Positions 8,502 through 17,908 of a stretch of DNA of 64,000 nucleotides are shown here, piece after piece. The notes below the pieces were generated by a model, which was not told where the DNA came from, did not search any database, and was given only the letters and a program-made list of their open reading frames with translations. Position numbers and translations under genes: made by a program. The first letter of the stretch is position 1, and the number at the start of each line of letters is the position of its first letter. Source of the stretch: Zoogloea sp. (GTDB taxonomy: Bacteria > Pseudomonadota > Gammaproteobacteria > Burkholderiales > Rhodocyclaceae); NCBI GenBank assembly GCA_016703645.1, contig JADJBR010000007.1, positions 806,001 to 870,000 of the forward strand, given 5' to 3'.

Positions 8502-9092
8502 TTACACGGCCTCCCCACGTTGCTGTTTGATGGCCCTTGCCAGTTCCTCTTCGGCGGAAGGCGCTTTGGGCTTGGCGTTGGGATCGGGGATGAGGCCCTT
8601 CAGGAAGGCAACCCGCTTGATCAGCTCCGATACCCCCTGAAGGATTAACAGGGAAAACCCGATGGGAACAAGGGCGCGGACCGGCCACACGATCAGGCCA
8701 CCCGCATTGGAGGAGTACTCGTTGTTGAGGTAGGCATTGATGAAGATCGGCCAGGACAGGTACAGAACAGCCACAGCCATCGGCGCAAGGAAGAAAAGCG
8801 TGCCGATGATGTCAATCCAGGCATGGGTACGAGGCGAGAAGCGGCCGGAGATCACATCGATGCGCACATGTTCGTTGCGCATCAGCGTATAGCCCGCGCA
8901 TAGCAGGAAGATCGCCGAGAAAAGATACCACTGGATCTCGAGCAAACCGTTGGAGCTGTAATTGAAGGTGTAACGCACGAAGGCGTTGGCAGCACTGATG
9001 AGGGTGACGACCAGGACGAGCCAGATCGTCGCCTTGCCTACCCCCTCCGAAAGCGCATCGATAGCGCGTGATAACTTGAGCAGGGCTTGCAC
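8502..9092 (-). CDS. dctQ: TRAP transporter small permease subunit, DctQ family
   Basis: The protein has four transmembrane segments and the DctQ-typical EIQWYLFSAIFLLCAGYTL and NEHVRIDVI motifs. It pairs with DctM to form the TRAP membrane domain. The start matters: the first in-frame GTG (9101) overlaps the ribosome-binding site AAAGGAGG, whereas the second GTG, used here, is eight bases downstream of it. That gives about 196 residues instead of 199. The stop is contiguous with the dctM ATG. The upstream region is divergent from the histidine phosphatase gene, and no solute-binding protein is found nearby. Confidence 0.9.
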   Translation of the reverse strand: MQALLKLSRAIDALSEGVGKATIWLVLVVTLISAANAFVRYTFNYSSNGLLEIQWYLFSAIFLLCAGYTLMRNEHVRIDVISGRFSPRTHAWIDIIGTLFFLAPMAVAVLYLSWPIFINAYLNNEYSSNAGGLIVWPVRALVPIGFSLLILQGVSELIKRVAFLKGLIPDPNAKPKAPSAEEELARAIKQQRGEAV

Positions 9093-9100
9093 GTCCCGCA

Positions 9101-9108
9101 CCTCCTTT
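9101..9108 (-). promoter_or_regulatory. Shine-Dalgarno site deciding the dctQ start
   Basis: The minus strand reads AAAGGAGG here. It overlaps the upstream GTG and sits eight bases before the second GTG, which favours the second as the start. Confidence 0.7.
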
Positions 9109-9336
9109 AGTGTGAAATTCTGCTGAAGGGCCCGCGAAAGCCCGTGTTTGCTGGGCTGGGATTATCGGCGAGATGGATTCTGCAACAATCAGGGATTACG
9201 CCTACCGTTGCGTCAACAGGCGCTTGAGCCTGATCCGGACCCGGTTCTCCCCAGGCGACGGGGGTCATTCGCGGTGCAGACGGGCCATGCGATACTTGCA
9301 CATCCTCTACCCCGCTACTGCCGCCCGCCGTCAATC

Positions 9337-9975
9337 ATGACCACCCGCATCTGTCTGGTTCGCCACGGAGAAACAGCCTGGAACGCCGAACGGCGCCTCC
9401 AGGGCCATATTGACATCCCCCTCAGCGACACCGGCCTCGCCCAGGCACGTGCCACCGCCCTCAGCCTGTCCGGTGAGCGCTTCGATGCCGCCTACGCGTC
9501 CGATCTGCGCCGTGCCCGCCAGACCGCTGACGCCATATCCGCTCGATGCACCTTGCAGGCCATCCTTGATGCCCGCCTGCGTGAGCGGCACTATGGGGTC
9601 TTCCAGGCCCTCACGTATGACGAAGCCCGGACGCGTTTTCCCGATGACTACCACCGCTTCGAAAGCCGTGATCCCGACTTCGTGTTTCCCGGCGGCGGCG
9701 AAAGCCTGCAGCAATTTGCCGCGCGCATCCATGAGACGCTCCATGACATTGCGACTCGCCATCGGGGCGGCACCGTGCTGGTGGTCACCCATGGCGGCGT
9801 CCTTGACATCGCCCACCGTCTCGCCACCGGCAAGCCCCTTGAGGCACCGCGGGATTTCACCATTCCCAACGCCGCACTCAACTGGATCGCCCTGGAGGGC
9901 GCGGACTGGCGGCTGATCGCCTGGGCCGACCAGCAGCACCTGAACAACGCACTGGACGAGTTGCCCAACGCCTGA
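9337..9975 (+). CDS. Histidine phosphatase family protein (GpmB/CobC-like)
   Basis: This 212-residue cytoplasmic enzyme begins with CLVRHGETAWN, the phosphohistidine RHG motif (His near residue 10), followed by LQGHIDIPLSDTGLAQA and, near residue 150, the second catalytic histidine in VVTHGGVLD. These mark the broad phosphoglycerate mutase-like phosphatase branch; the true substrate cannot be assigned. I start at the ATG immediately before TTRICLVRHGE, because the frame upstream has no family similarity. It is a single gene between the divergent TRAP operon and the chemoreceptor. Confidence 0.9.
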   Translation: MTTRICLVRHGETAWNAERRLQGHIDIPLSDTGLAQARATALSLSGERFDAAYASDLRRARQTADAISARCTLQAILDARLRERHYGVFQALTYDEARTRFPDDYHRFESRDPDFVFPGGGESLQQFAARIHETLHDIATRHRGGTVLVVTHGGVLDIAHRLATGKPLEAPRDFTIPNAALNWIALEGADWRLIAWADQQHLNNALDELPNA

Positions 9976-10075
9976 TCCGGGCCTTGATGGCGACTGAGAC
10001 GCTAAAGTAATCCCGACTCCGGCCGTTTGCAGCGTGCATAACGTTGCCAAGCTGGCAAACCCTGCCGGAGTCTCC

Positions 10076-12112
10076 ATGTTCAAACTGAATCGCCTGTCCC
10101 TTGTCCACCAGATTGCCCTCGCTGCAAGCATCGTCAGTATCCTGATCTTCAGTGGGCTGATCGCTTTCACAACCTACTTTACCGAACGTGCGGCACTCGC
10201 CAAGACGGAAGAGGAGCTCAACAATCAGATCCGGGGCATCGTGCGGATGCTGGACCTCAGCCATGGCAACGCAACATCCCAGGCCAACAAGAGCCTGGCC
10301 CGCCTGAAGGAAAGTACGGGCACCCTCCGTTTCGGCCCCGACACCATGGCCTCGGGCAACTACCAGGTACCAGTGGTACGCGGTGGCGATCGCATCATCA
10401 ACGGCAATACGGCCCTGCTCGACAGCATCAGGCGCCAGATCGACGCGGACCCTGCCCTGCTGATCCGCGTCGGAGACGAATTCGTGCGTGGCGCCACCTT
10501 GCTCAAGACAAAGGATGGCAAGAGCACCGAAGGCACCCCCATTCCGGGAAACAGCCCCGAAGTAAGAGCATTGCTGGCGGGTAAGAGCTATACGGGCGTC
10601 GTGAAACGCGCTGGAAAGTACTACATCTCGGCCCTCGAGCCCATTGTCGACGACGGAGGCAAAGTGGTCGGCGCATTGGCAGCCCGGGTGGATATCCAGG
10701 CGGACATGGATCGTCTGTTCAAGGCCCTCGGCGAGATCAAGTCGGGTGCCACCGGCTATGCCTACATCTTTGCACCCCAGGAAGCCACCGCCAAGACGGA
10801 ACTCATCCACTACCCCGGTCATGCCGGGAAGACCCTGGGCGAGATTGGCAACCCTGCGCTCAGTGCCATCGTTGCCGAGCAGATTCGGCGCAAACAAGGG
10901 GCAATGACCTACGCCTGGAGTGGCCCGGAGAGCACCGACATGGCACAGAAGATGGTCGTGTTCGACAGCGCGCCCGCCTGGGGCTGGATCGTCGCAACAG
11001 GCAGCTTCATTGATGAATTCACCGTGGAAGCCCGCCAGCTTCGCAACAACCTGATTGCCCTGTGCGTCGGGGGGGCGCTCCTGCTCGCCATCGTGCTGTT
11101 CTTCATCACCCGCAATCGCCTGTCACCCATCAAGGGCCTGCTTGACGCCACCCACCACATCGGAGACGGCGATCTGAGTGTCCGCTTCCCCGAAACTGCG
11201 GCCGACAGTGCCAACGAACTCGACCAGATCACCCGATCCCTCGACGGCACCACCCGCAAGATCGGAACGCTGATCAGAGACGTGATCCGCACCGCCAACA
11301 CGGTCAAGGAGTCGGCACGCACCTTGAGGCTGGGCTCGGATGAAGTGGTCACCAGCACATCCTCCCAGAGCGAGGCCGCTGCCGGCCTCGCCTCCGCCAT
11401 CGAGGAACTGTCGGTCAGCATCAGTCACGTGTCCGACAGTGCGGCACTGGCCCGCGACATCACCCAGCAAGCCAAGGCCCATGCCGACGACGGCGGCATC
11501 AAGGTCCGGAACATGATCAGCGGCATGGACCGTATCTCGGAGGAGATCGGCAAGGCCGGCGAAGCCGTCAACTTGCTTTCCGAACGTTCGGCCCGCATTT
11601 CCAACATCGGCAAGATCATCAACGAAATCGCCGACCAGACAAACCTGCTCGCCCTCAACGCCGCCATCGAGGCAGCCCGGGCGGGTGAAAGTGGTCGGGG
11701 ATTCGCAGTGGTGGCCGACGAGGTGCGCAAACTGGCCGAACGCACCGCCAGCTCCACCCGGGAAATCTCGGTCACCGTTTCCGAGGTACAGGGTGAGGCT
11801 GACCGGGTCGTCGCGATGATCAAGGGCGTCACGAGCGAAGTGCGCGAAGGCGTCCAGTTCGCCACCGATTCGGGTTCCGTGCTCGACTCCATTCGCAACG
11901 AGAGCAACCGTACCACCAGCGCAGTCAACGACATCGCCGACGCCATGCGGGAACAAAGCGCAGCCAGCCAGGACGTCGCCCGCGGGGTCGAGCGGATTGC
12001 CCAGATGGCGGAACAGAACAACCGGATCACCCGGCACACCCACGGACAGACCGCCGTACTGGAACAGCTAGCCGCCGACCTGGAATCCAAGGTCAGCCAC
12101 TTCCGGGTCTGA
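10076..12112 (+). CDS. Methyl-accepting chemotaxis protein with periplasmic Cache-type sensor
   Basis: The 678-residue receptor has an N-terminal transmembrane helix (residues ~10-32), a periplasmic region of about 270 residues with the Cache signature ATGYAYIF and a terminal [13 protein letters not shown], a second helix (~300-320), a HAMP domain, and a long cytoplasmic signalling domain. The hairpin tip [20 protein letters not shown] is intact, so it should couple to CheW/CheA. No C-terminal NWETF-type pentapeptide for CheR/CheB tethering is seen. The ATG is preceded by GGAG; an upstream in-frame GTG at 10034 would add 14 residues. The ligand is probably a small organic acid or amine, not determinable. 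Confidence 0.94.
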   Translation: MFKLNRLSLVHQIALAASIVSILIFSGLIAFTTYFTERAALAKTEEELNNQIRGIVRMLDLSHGNATSQANKSLARLKESTGTLRFGPDTMASGNYQVPVVRGGDRIINGNTALLDSIRRQIDADPALLIRVGDEFVRGATLLKTKDGKSTEGTPIPGNSPEVRALLAGKSYTGVVKRAGKYYISALEPIVDDGGKVVGALAARVDIQADMDRLFKALGEIKSGATGYAYIFAPQEATAKTELIHYPGHAGKTLGEIGNPALSAIVAEQIRRKQGAMTYAWSGPESTDMAQKMVVFDSAPAWGWIVATGSFIDEFTVEARQLRNNLIALCVGGALLLAIVLFFITRNRLSPIKGLLDATHHIGDGDLSVRFPETAADSANELDQITRSLDGTTRKIGTLIRDVIRTANTVKESARTLRLGSDEVVTSTSSQSEAAAGLASAIEELSVSISHVSDSAALARDITQQAKAHADDGGIKVRNMISGMDRISEEIGKAGEAVNLLSERSARISNIGKIINEIADQTNLLALNAAIEAARAGESGRGFAVVADEVRKLAERTASSTREISVTVSEVQGEADRVVAMIKGVTSEVREGVQFATDSGSVLDSIRNESNRTTSAVNDIADAMREQSAASQDVARGVERIAQMAEQNNRITRHTHGQTAVLEQLAADLESKVSHFRV

Positions 12113-12126
12113 GACGGCTCATCCCG

Positions 12127-12167
12127 GCGGGCCCACCCCTCGATAGGGGCAGGGCCCGCACTGTTTT
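12127..12167 (+). terminator. Terminator of the chemoreceptor gene
   Basis: GCGGGCCC (12127-12134) pairs with GGGCCCGC (12152-12159), with an inner CCCCT/AGGGG stem and a CGAT loop, followed by ACTGTTTT. Confidence 0.75.
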
Positions 12168-12240
12168 GGATCACCGGCTTTCGGCAAGCATGGAGGGCCG
12201 TGTTAAACTCTTCTTTTGACTCAAACCCACCCGGATAGCC

Positions 12241-13491
12241 ATGTTTTCCAAGCAAAATACCCTCGCCAAGGTCGACCCCGAACTCTGGCAGGCCATTGAG
12301 GCCGAAAACCGCCGTCAGGAAGATCACATCGAACTGATCGCGTCCGAGAACTACGTCAGTGCAGCCGTCATGGAAGCCCAGGGCTCCCAGCTCACCAACA
12401 AGTATGCGGAAGGTTATCCGGGCAAGCGGTATTACGGTGGTTGCGAGTTCGTCGACATGGCCGAGCAAGTCGCCATCGAGCGCCTCAAGACCCTCTTCGG
12501 CGCAGAAGCCGCCAACGTGCAGCCGAACTCCGGCTCCCAAGCCAACCAGGCTGTGCTGATGGCCTTCGCCAAGCCCGGCGACACCATCATGGGCATGAGC
12601 CTCGCCGAAGGCGGTCACCTGACCCACGGCATGCCGCTCAACATGTCCGGCAAGTGGTTCAACGTTGTTGCCTACGGTCTCGACAAGAACGAAGAGATCG
12701 ACTACGACAAGATGGAAGCGCTGGCCCGTGAGCACAAGCCGCGCATCATCATCGCTGGTGCATCCGCTTACTCCCTGCGCATCGACTTCGAGCGCTTCGC
12801 GAAGATTGCCAAAGAGATCGGCGCCATCTTCTGGGTGGACATGGCCCACTACGCCGGCCTCATCGCCGCTGGTTACTACCCCAACCCGGTGCCCCACGCC
12901 GACGTGGTCACCTCGACCACTCACAAGACGCTTCGCGGCCCCCGCGGCGGCATCATCCTGATGAAGGCCGAGCACGAGAAGGCCCTCAACTCCGCCATCT
13001 TCCCGGGTCTCCAGGGTGGTCCGCTGATGCACGTCATCGCCGCCAAGGCCGTGGCCTTCAAGGAAGCCGCCGAGCCCTCCTTCAAGCGCTACCAGGAACA
13101 GGTCATCGCCAACGCCCGTGTGATGGCCCGCGTGCTGGGTGAGGAACGCGGCCTGCGCATCGTTTCCGGCCGTACCGAGAGCCATGTGTTCCTGGTGGAC
13201 CTCCAGTCCAAAAACATCACCGGCAAGGAAGCCGAAGCTGCACTGGGCCGCGCCCACATCACCGTCAACAAAAACTCGATCCCGAACGACCCCCAGAAGC
13301 CCTTCGTGACTTCCGGCATCCGTATCGGCTCCCCGGCGATGACCACCCGTGGCTTCACCGAGATCGAGGCCGAACGCATTGCGCACCTTATCGCCGATGT
13401 GCTCGACAAGCCCAATGATGAGGCCACCACCGAGAACGTGCGGGCCAAGGTTGCCGAGCTGTGCCGCAAGTTCCCGGTTTACGGGGCGTAA
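12241..13491 (+). CDS. glyA: Serine hydroxymethyltransferase
   Basis: This 416-residue PLP enzyme interconverts serine and glycine with tetrahydrofolate and feeds one-carbon metabolism. The cofactor lysine is Lys229 in [15 protein letters not shown]; the N-terminal [10 protein letters not shown] and [13 protein letters not shown] motifs are complete, and the length is standard. A weak candidate promoter (TCGGCA at 12181, TAAACT at 12204, 17-base spacing) precedes it. nrdR follows after 27 bases and then ribD, a glyA-nrdR-ribD order common in proteobacteria. I see no glycine riboswitch in the 128-base leader region. Confidence 0.98.
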   Translation: MFSKQNTLAKVDPELWQAIEAENRRQEDHIELIASENYVSAAVMEAQGSQLTNKYAEGYPGKRYYGGCEFVDMAEQVAIERLKTLFGAEAANVQPNSGSQANQAVLMAFAKPGDTIMGMSLAEGGHLTHGMPLNMSGKWFNVVAYGLDKNEEIDYDKMEALAREHKPRIIIAGASAYSLRIDFERFAKIAKEIGAIFWVDMAHYAGLIAAGYYPNPVPHADVVTSTTHKTLRGPRGGIILMKAEHEKALNSAIFPGLQGGPLMHVIAAKAVAFKEAAEPSFKRYQEQVIANARVMARVLGEERGLRIVSGRTESHVFLVDLQSKNITGKEAEAALGRAHITVNKNSIPNDPQKPFVTSGIRIGSPAMTTRGFTEIEAERIAHLIADVLDKPNDEATTENVRAKVAELCRKFPVYGA

Positions 13492-13518
13492 CACGCGTAC
13501 CGGCAGGCAGGCCAGACC

Positions 13519-13998
13519 ATGCACTGTCCCTTCTGCGGCGCCGACAACACTCAGGTCACCGACACCCGTGAAAACGAGGACGGTGACATTGTCCGGCGCC
13601 GTCGTCGCTGCCTGTCCTGCGACAAGCGTTTCACCACCTATGAACGCATCGACCTCAAGATGCCCCAGGTGGTCAAGAAGAATGGCAGCCGTGCCGACTA
13701 CAGCCGCGACAAGCTGCTTGGAAGCCTGAGCCTGGCACTGCGCAAGCGGCCGGTCACCGCCGAAAGCGTGGAAGCCGCCGTTGACCGCATCGAGGCCAAG
13801 CTGCTCTCCTCCGGCGAGCGCGAGATTCCCTCCGAACGCATCGGAGAACTGGTGATGCGGGAGCTGAAGAAGCTCGACAAGGTTGCCTATATCCGTTTTG
13901 CGTCGGTCTATCGGGCCTTCGAGGATGTGGACGAGTTCTCGGAAGTGATCCGGGAAGTGAGCACCCGCCCCCGTGGTCGCCCCCCCAAGACATCCTGA
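13519..13998 (+). CDS. nrdR: Transcriptional repressor NrdR
   Basis: The 159-residue protein has the N-terminal zinc ribbon with Cys3, Cys6, Cys31 and Cys34 and an arginine-rich strand (VRRRRRC), followed by an ATP-cone domain from about residue 49 ([16 protein letters not shown]). NrdR senses ATP/dATP and represses ribonucleotide reductase genes by binding paired NrdR boxes. The C terminus is extended by a basic RPRGRPPK tail. It lies between glyA and ribD, in the usual neighbourhood. Confidence 0.97.
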   Translation: MHCPFCGADNTQVTDTRENEDGDIVRRRRRCLSCDKRFTTYERIDLKMPQVVKKNGSRADYSRDKLLGSLSLALRKRPVTAESVEAAVDRIEAKLLSSGEREIPSERIGELVMRELKKLDKVAYIRFASVYRAFEDVDEFSEVIREVSTRPRGRPPKTS

Positions 13999-14008
13999 GG
14001 GTTTTCCG

Positions 14009-15097
14009 ATGACTGCCACCGCCGATGACTACCGGTGGATGGCCCGCGCCCTCGAACTGGCGAAACGCGGGCTCCTCACCACGACCCCCAACCCTCGCGT
14101 CGGCTGCGTCATCGTCCGCGAGGACCGTATCGTTGGCGAAGGCTGGCACGTGCGGGCCGGCGAGCCCCACGCGGAAGTTCATGCCCTTGCCATGGCGGGC
14201 GAGCAGGCCCGCAACGCAACGGCCTACGTGACCCTGGAACCGTGTTCCCATTTCGGGCGCACGCCCCCTTGTGCCGAAGCACTCGTCAGCGCGGGTGTGG
14301 CGCGGGTCGTGGTTGCAATGGAAGATCCCAACCCTCTGGTAGCGGGGCGCGGCCTCGCCCGCCTCCGGGACGCAGGCATTGTTGTCATCTCCGGCGTTCA
14401 GGAGATCGAGGCACGGGAGCTCAATATTGGTTTCATTTCACGCATGACCCGGGGGCGCCCCTGGCTTCGCCTCAAGGCGGCTGCCACCCTGGACGGCAAG
14501 ACCGCACTTGAGAATGGCGTTTCCCAATGGATCACCGGCGACGACGCCCGTCGTGATGCCCACCGCTGGCGCGCGCGCTCCTGCGCGGTGCTCACCGGTA
14601 TCGGCACCGTGCGTGACGATGACCCGCAACTCACCGTCAGGGCTGTGCCAACCGAGCGCCAGCCTTTGCGCGTGGTTGTTGATGCCCGCCTGGAAACCCC
14701 TCTCAATGCACGTCTGCTGGATGGGGGGCCGGTCCTTGTGGCGGCCGCCATCCACGACACCGAACGCATCGCGGCCCTTGAGCGACGAGGGGCCGAAGTC
14801 GTGGTCCTTCCCAACGACGGCGGCAAGGTTGATCTCCAGGCCTTGCTGTTCGAGCTGGGCCGTCGCGGTCTCAACGAGGTCCTTGCGGAAAGTGGCTTCA
14901 AGCTCAATGGCTCGCTACTCAAGGAAGGCTGCGTTGACGAGCTGGTCCTGTATCTCGCGCCGGCCCTTGTGGGCGACGCAGCACGGGGGCTGTTCAACCT
15001 GCCCGCACTGAGCAGCCTGGCGGGCAAGCGCCCGCTCGCCTTCCACGATGTGCGCCTCGTGGGCCGTGATCTGCGCATCATCGCCCGACCTGATTGA
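14009..15097 (+). CDS. ribD: Bifunctional riboflavin biosynthesis deaminase/reductase RibD
   Basis: This 362-residue protein has an N-terminal cytidine-deaminase-like domain with zinc ligands in HAEVHAL (His54, catalytic Glu56) and PCSHFGRTPPC (Cys79, Cys88), then a C-terminal reductase domain from about residue 150 (RPWLRLKAAATLDGK, GIGTVRDDDPQLTVR). It carries out two consecutive steps of riboflavin synthesis. The start is the ATG ten bases after the nrdR stop; an in-frame codon farther upstream lies inside nrdR and is unlikely. Other rib genes are not in the window. Confidence 0.96.
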   Translation: MTATADDYRWMARALELAKRGLLTTTPNPRVGCVIVREDRIVGEGWHVRAGEPHAEVHALAMAGEQARNATAYVTLEPCSHFGRTPPCAEALVSAGVARVVVAMEDPNPLVAGRGLARLRDAGIVVISGVQEIEARELNIGFISRMTRGRPWLRLKAAATLDGKTALENGVSQWITGDDARRDAHRWRARSCAVLTGIGTVRDDDPQLTVRAVPTERQPLRVVVDARLETPLNARLLDGGPVLVAAAIHDTERIAALERRGAEVVVLPNDGGKVDLQALLFELGRRGLNEVLAESGFKLNGSLLKEGCVDELVLYLAPALVGDAARGLFNLPALSSLAGKRPLAFHDVRLVGRDLRIIARPD

Positions 15098-15144
15098 CCG
15101 CCCCGGGCACGGCCCGCCTCATCCGGGGGCAAATCTGCAAACCT

Positions 15145-15169
15145 TTGACAGACGCATGAAGTTTGCGTC
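15145..15169 (+). promoter_or_regulatory. TTGACA element and inverted repeat upstream of the propeller operon
   Basis: A perfect TTGACA (15145-15150) is followed immediately by GACGCA-N7-TGCGTC (15151-15169), a perfect 6-base inverted repeat. No convincing -10 hexamer stands 16-18 bases downstream, so this may be an operator or an activator-dependent promoter. Confidence 0.35.
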
Positions 15170-15228
15170 ATCGAAGCGGGCGGGATGGCGTTAAGGTAGG
15201 CCCGCTACCGGAAACCGCCCATTGTTTG

Positions 15229-16194
15229 ATGACGCCTCTCCGCCTGACCGCCTCCCTTGCCCTTACCCTCAGCCTTGTTTCCCATGGGCTTCACGCCGAA
15301 ACCGCCATCATCCTGAACTCGGTGGACGAGAGCGTCAGCTTCGTCGACACCCGCAGTTACCAGGAAACCGGCCGCGCACCGGTGTGCAAGGAGCCCCATC
15401 ACCTCATGGCGATGCCCGACGACAGTGCGGTCATCATCGCCTGCGCCGTCTCCAATGAGCTTGTGTTTCTTGACCCCCGTACCGGCAAGGAGCTGAAGCG
15501 CATCAAGAACATCTCAGACCCCTATCAGATCGGCTTTTCGCCCGACAAGACCTGGTTCGTGACCAACTCCCTGCGCCTCGACCGCGTGGATCTTTACCGG
15601 GCAGCCGATTTCAGTCTGGCCGCACGGATACCCGCGGCGAAGACACCCTCCCACATGGCATTCGACAAGGCCAGCCAGTTCGTCTTCATCACCCTGCAGG
15701 ACAACAATGAAGTCCTCGCCATCGATCTGAAGACCCGCCAGCCCGCCTGGCGGCACCCGGTGGGACTGACACCGGCTGGCATCCACATGACACCGGACGA
15801 CCGCTACCTGTTGGTCGGGATCATGGGGGCCGACTATGTGGAAGTGATCGACTGGCGCGCCCGCAAGACCGTCACGCGCATCGTCACGGCCCGTGGCGCC
15901 CACAACTTCCTGCCCCGGGGAGACGGTCGCCACGTCTTTGTTTCCAACCGCACCATCAATGGCAGCATCTCCCTCGTGGACATGCAGGATCTGCGCGTCG
16001 TCGAGCGCTACGACGTTCCCGGCGGTCCGGATGACATGGAAATCCGTGCGGATGGCAAGGAATTGTGGGCCACCGCCCGCTTTGCCCGAAAAGTGCAGGT
16101 TGTAAACCTGGAGCAAAAGCAGCTCTCGCACTCGATCCGGGTGGGTCGCTCGCCCCACGGCGTGTCCTTCATCAACCACGCCCCAAGGCAATGA
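15229..16194 (+). CDS. Exported YncE-like beta-propeller protein
   Basis: A signal peptide (residues 1-23, hydrophobic SLALTLSLVSHG, cleavage after LHA) is followed by about 300 residues of repeating 40-residue blades of the YVTN/YncE type, for example MAMPDDSAVIIACA, IGFSPDKTWFVTN, MTPDDRYLLVGIMG and LPRGDGRHVFVSN. Such periplasmic propellers serve as binding scaffolds or in electron-transfer maturation; no catalytic residues are apparent. I start at the ATG that yields the signal peptide; an upstream in-frame ATG would add 22 non-signal residues. The stop overlaps the next start (ATGA), so it is translationally coupled to the deacetylase-like gene. Confidence 0.85.
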   Translation: MTPLRLTASLALTLSLVSHGLHAETAIILNSVDESVSFVDTRSYQETGRAPVCKEPHHLMAMPDDSAVIIACAVSNELVFLDPRTGKELKRIKNISDPYQIGFSPDKTWFVTNSLRLDRVDLYRAADFSLAARIPAAKTPSHMAFDKASQFVFITLQDNNEVLAIDLKTRQPAWRHPVGLTPAGIHMTPDDRYLLVGIMGADYVEVIDWRARKTVTRIVTARGAHNFLPRGDGRHVFVSNRTINGSISLVDMQDLRVVERYDVPGGPDDMEIRADGKELWATARFARKVQVVNLEQKQLSHSIRVGRSPHGVSFINHAPRQ

Positions 16195-16931
16195 CGAAGA
16201 TCAGCCCCATCGTAGCGGCAATGTTCATGTGCGCCGCCAGTCTTGCCCATGGCGCCGCACCGGCGACCTGCAAGGGCACGCTCTTCCTGACGCTGGACAC
16301 CGGCAACATGCGACATGCCGAAGCCATTGCCGAGATACTTGGCAAACATCAGATCAAGGCAACGTTCTTCGTCGCCCAGGAACGCACCCTGCGAGGTGAT
16401 CAGGCCCTGGACCCCGCCTGGGGCGACTACTGGCGAGCGCGGGTGGCCGAGGGCCACGCCTTTGGCAGCCACACCTGGCACCACGGCAGTTTTCGCCAGG
16501 ATGGTCCCGATGGCCGCGTCGCCTACCGACTCATGGACGGCAGGATCGTAAGGCTGGATGCTGCAGAGGTCTGTACGGAACTGAAGGCGCCTGATGCACG
16601 CTTTGAGGCCCTCACCGGACGCCCCCTTGACCCGCTCTGGCGGGCACCCGGCGGACGGACAACTCCGCTCACCCTCCAAGCCGCCAGGGCGTGCGGCTAT
16701 CACCATGTCCATTGGTCGACCGCCGGTTTCCTGGGGGACGAACTCCCCTCCCAAACCTATCCCAACTCGATGCTGCTGGAAAGGGCGCTGAAGCAAGTTC
16801 GGGATGGGGACATCCTGATGGCCCACTTGGGCATCTGGTCCCGCAAGGATCCCTTCGCCCCCATGCTCGACCCCCTGATCGCGGGCCTCAAGTCCCGTGG
16901 ATTCTGCTTCGCCCGCCTGCCTACCCCATGA
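16191..16931 (+). CDS. Exported polysaccharide deacetylase-like (NodB-fold) protein with altered metal motif
   Basis: The 246-residue protein has a short signal peptide (cleavage near AHGAA) and NodB-fold motifs: LTLDTG in place of TFDDG, GSHTWHH as the H-x3-H metal motif, WRAPGG as the RxPxG loop and DILMAHLG near the C terminus. The metal-binding second Asp of TFDDG is Thr here, so either metal is bound differently or activity is lost; the first Asp and both His remain. It would act on an acylated envelope glycan in the periplasm. It is coupled by 4-base overlaps to both neighbours. Confidence 0.83.
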   Translation: MTKISPIVAAMFMCAASLAHGAAPATCKGTLFLTLDTGNMRHAEAIAEILGKHQIKATFFVAQERTLRGDQALDPAWGDYWRARVAEGHAFGSHTWHHGSFRQDGPDGRVAYRLMDGRIVRLDAAEVCTELKAPDARFEALTGRPLDPLWRAPGGRTTPLTLQAARACGYHHVHWSTAGFLGDELPSQTYPNSMLLERALKQVRDGDILMAHLGIWSRKDPFAPMLDPLIAGLKSRGFCFARLPTP

Positions 16932-17908
16932 ATGCCTTTCTCACCGACCTGTTCATCAGCACCCAAGGCTGGCTCTTCGACCGTCTGGTCCAGCCGGTCC
17001 TATTTGCCCTGGGCCTGGCCGGATACGTGGAAATGGGCTTTGAGGGCATCGAGTTCGTTCTCATGGGGATTCTCGAACTCGGTATTGCCTATACGGTCCT
17101 GCGCCCCCTGGAGGCCTTCTGGCCGGCAGAGCGCTGGCGCAACCGCCGGGCCGTTCGGGTGGACGTGATGTACACCCTCCTCAACCGCCTGGGCATCATT
17201 CCGCTTGCGGTTTTCACCCTGCTGGCGCCCGCCTTCATGGCGCTGGATGGCTGGCTACGTTTCCACGATGTGATTCCAAGGCAACTTGAAGACTGGCTGC
17301 CGGGGCTTGACACCCATCCTCTGGCAAGCTTCCTGATCTATCTGTTGATCCTGGATTTCGCCGAATACTGGCGCCACCGCCTCTCCCACACCCTGGGAGG
17401 GTGGTGGGCTCTGCATGGAATCCATCATTCCCAACGGCAGATGTCGTTCTGGACCGACTCCCGCAATCATCTGCTGGACGACCTGATCGCGGGTATCTGG
17501 TTCGCGGGCCTGTCCTTGCTGATCGGCGTACCGCCAGGTCACTTCATTGGCCTGCTGGTCACCCTTCGACTCGTGGAAAATCTGTCGCACACAAATACAC
17601 GGCTCGGATTCGGGCGCTTTGGCGACTACCTTATCGTGGGGCCCCGCTATCATCGCTGGCACCACGCCATCGATCTGCCGGAAGGGGAAGCCTATCGCCA
17701 TGGCTGCAATTTCGCGATCCTGCTACCGGTCTGGGATGTGCTTTTCGGCACCCTTCACCTGGGCGCGAAACTCCCGGCGACCGGCATACACGAAGACAGC
17801 CCGGATGCAATGGCGGCCCGCGATGATTTCTGGGGCCAACAGAAGCTGGGGCTCATACTGATGTGGCGGGCTCTTGCCCCCCGCCGCCGCAGATCAGGAG
17901 CGACGTGA
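16928..17908 (+). CDS. Fatty acid hydroxylase / sterol desaturase superfamily membrane protein
   Basis: This 326-residue inner-membrane protein has several hydrophobic helices and the diiron histidine clusters HRLSH, HGIHHS and RYHRWHH in the order of the fatty acid hydroxylase superfamily, with an additional conserved NLSHTN. Such enzymes hydroxylate or desaturate lipids using O2; the substrate is unknown. The ATG overlaps the stop of the deacetylase-like gene, making it the last of a three-gene unit. Its 3' end overlaps the convergent moeB by 15 bases. Confidence 0.88.
   Translation: MNAFLTDLFISTQGWLFDRLVQPVLFALGLAGYVEMGFEGIEFVLMGILELGIAYTVLRPLEAFWPAERWRNRRAVRVDVMYTLLNRLGIIPLAVFTLLAPAFMALDGWLRFHDVIPRQLEDWLPGLDTHPLASFLIYLLILDFAEYWRHRLSHTLGGWWALHGIHHSQRQMSFWTDSRNHLLDDLIAGIWFAGLSLLIGVPPGHFIGLLVTLRLVENLSHTNTRLGFGRFGDYLIVGPRYHRWHHAIDLPEGEAYRHGCNFAILLPVWDVLFGTLHLGAKLPATGIHEDSPDAMAARDDFWGQQKLGLILMWRALAPRRRRSGAT

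Noticed and set aside
7149-8648. Long plus-strand open frame opposite dctM
   Set aside because: The translation is His/Gln/Asp-rich low complexity, typical of the reverse complement of hydrophobic membrane protein codons.
12113-12240. Glycine riboswitch upstream of glyA
   Set aside because: The short leader contains only the upstream gene's terminator and a weak promoter; no tandem glycine aptamer pattern.
11425-14019. Long minus-strand open frame opposite glyA, nrdR and ribD
   Set aside because: It mirrors well-conserved plus-strand genes in a GC-rich sequence, where antisense frames stay open by codon bias; its translation has no recognisable domain.
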